The notes under the pieces: generated by a model
The model's input: only the letters and a program-made list of their open reading frames with translations
Databases searched by the model: none
What the model was told of the DNA's origin: nothing
Part shown: positions 13,377 to 13,670 of the stretch, in pieces
Position numbering within the stretch: the stretch's first letter is position 1
Layout of the letters: every line of letters starts with the position of its first letter
Program-made: the position numbers and the translations under genes
NCBI GenBank assembly: GCA_913046025.1
Contig: CAJWRP010000011.1
Span: 1-13,670 of the forward strand
Source: an uncultured Chloroflexota bacterium
GTDB lineage: Bacteria; Chloroflexota; Dehalococcoidia; SAR202; UBA11138
Length of the DNA stretch: 13,670 nucleotides
Reading direction: 5' to 3'

Positions 13377-13670
13377 ATGTCTGACAAACTCTACACCGGT
13401 AAGCGTGGACAAGACAGCGATGGTCAACGCGTCATTGTGGAGGTTACGGACGGCGAAAACTGTTGGCCGCTACCTTCCCGGCTGGACCTGAAGGAGCATT
13501 CCACAAAACTGGAGTGGGGTTACGGTATGGGGGGGCCTGCGCAGCTAGCCCTGGCCATTCTAGCGGATGTAACTGGGGACGACGATTATGCAGAGCGCCA
13601 TCACCAGTGGTTCAAATTAGAGATAGTGTCCAGGTTTGGATGGGGCGAGTGGGGCCTGCGGGAGGGTCAG
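13377..13670 (+). CDS. DUF6166-like protein, truncated by the window end
   Basis: 98 codons from ATG 13377 remain open to the last base, so the 3' end is missing. The opening Y-T-G-K-R-G-Q, then V-I-V-E-V, L-P-S-R-L-D-L-K-E-H-S, the block E-W-G-Y-G-M-G-G-P-A-Q-L-A-L-A-I-L-A-D, and H-Q-W-F-K-L-E-I-V match the DUF6166 pattern ('slDL..hs..feWGYgGsGPaQLALAiLad'). Most of the family length (about 100-110 residues) is probably present. The function of this family is not known; members are small soluble proteins often found on accessory DNA. GCGGAG lies 5-6 nt before the start as Shine-Dalgarno. It is divergent from the unknown gene at 12786-13190. Confidence 0.75.
   Translation, partial: MSDKLYTGKRGQDSDGQRVIVEVTDGENCWPLPSRLDLKEHSTKLEWGYGMGGPAQLALAILADVTGDDDYAERHHQWFKLEIVSRFGWGEWGLREGQ

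Overview
The window is bacterial DNA of roughly 50-55% G+C by eye, densely coded, with ATG, GTG and TTG starts. The gene set suggests a member of the Chloroflexota, perhaps the Dehalococcoidia/SAR202 side: a cytoplasmic reductive-dehalogenase-like protein, an MrfA-type helicase, a SirB1 protein, AXE1 hydrolases and a SelW-like selenoprotein. This placement is an inference from gene content, because no rRNA or other phylogenetic marker is present. I see no tRNA, rRNA, insertion sequence, integrase or CRISPR array.

Layout. (1) 1-1358: the C-terminal end of a short-chain dehydrogenase converges on a hypoxanthine phosphoribosyltransferase gene (minus strand), followed by a DUF503/YlxP-like gene. 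(2) 1364-3747: an imperfect 17-bp inverted repeat precedes a 766-residue MrfA-family DEAH helicase with a cysteine-rich C-terminus. (3) 3847-4713: a decayed SAM-dependent methyltransferase gene with its promoter, broken by at least three frame changes and four stop codons. (4) 4716-8372: a co-directional run of an MFS transporter, a reductive-dehalogenase-like double [4Fe-4S] protein, a dead ABM-fold monooxygenase gene (two in-frame stops) and a small CopD-like membrane protein. (5) 8414-9787: a minus-strand methyltransferase, then a divergent single-gene unit with a strong promoter, a folded 5' leader, a perfect Shine-Dalgarno and a Rho-independent terminator. That unit encodes a SelW/Rdx-family protein whose redox motif is C-V-P-U, with U encoded by an in-frame TGA. 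(6) 9846-12715: a SirB1-type gene, then two tandem AXE1-family hydrolases, the second of which has lost all three catalytic residues, then a bidirectional terminator. (7) 12786-13670: a minus-strand gene of unknown function and, diverging from it, a DUF6166 gene that runs off the end.

The strongest discovery is the selenoprotein gene. An ordinary gene caller would end or mis-start it at the TGA, yet every element of a complete, expressed gene is in place. It implies that the organism has selenocysteine machinery (selA, selB, selC, selD), none of which lies in this window. The tandem active/inactive esterase pair is the next most interesting. The two pseudogenes show that this stretch is accessory and turning over.
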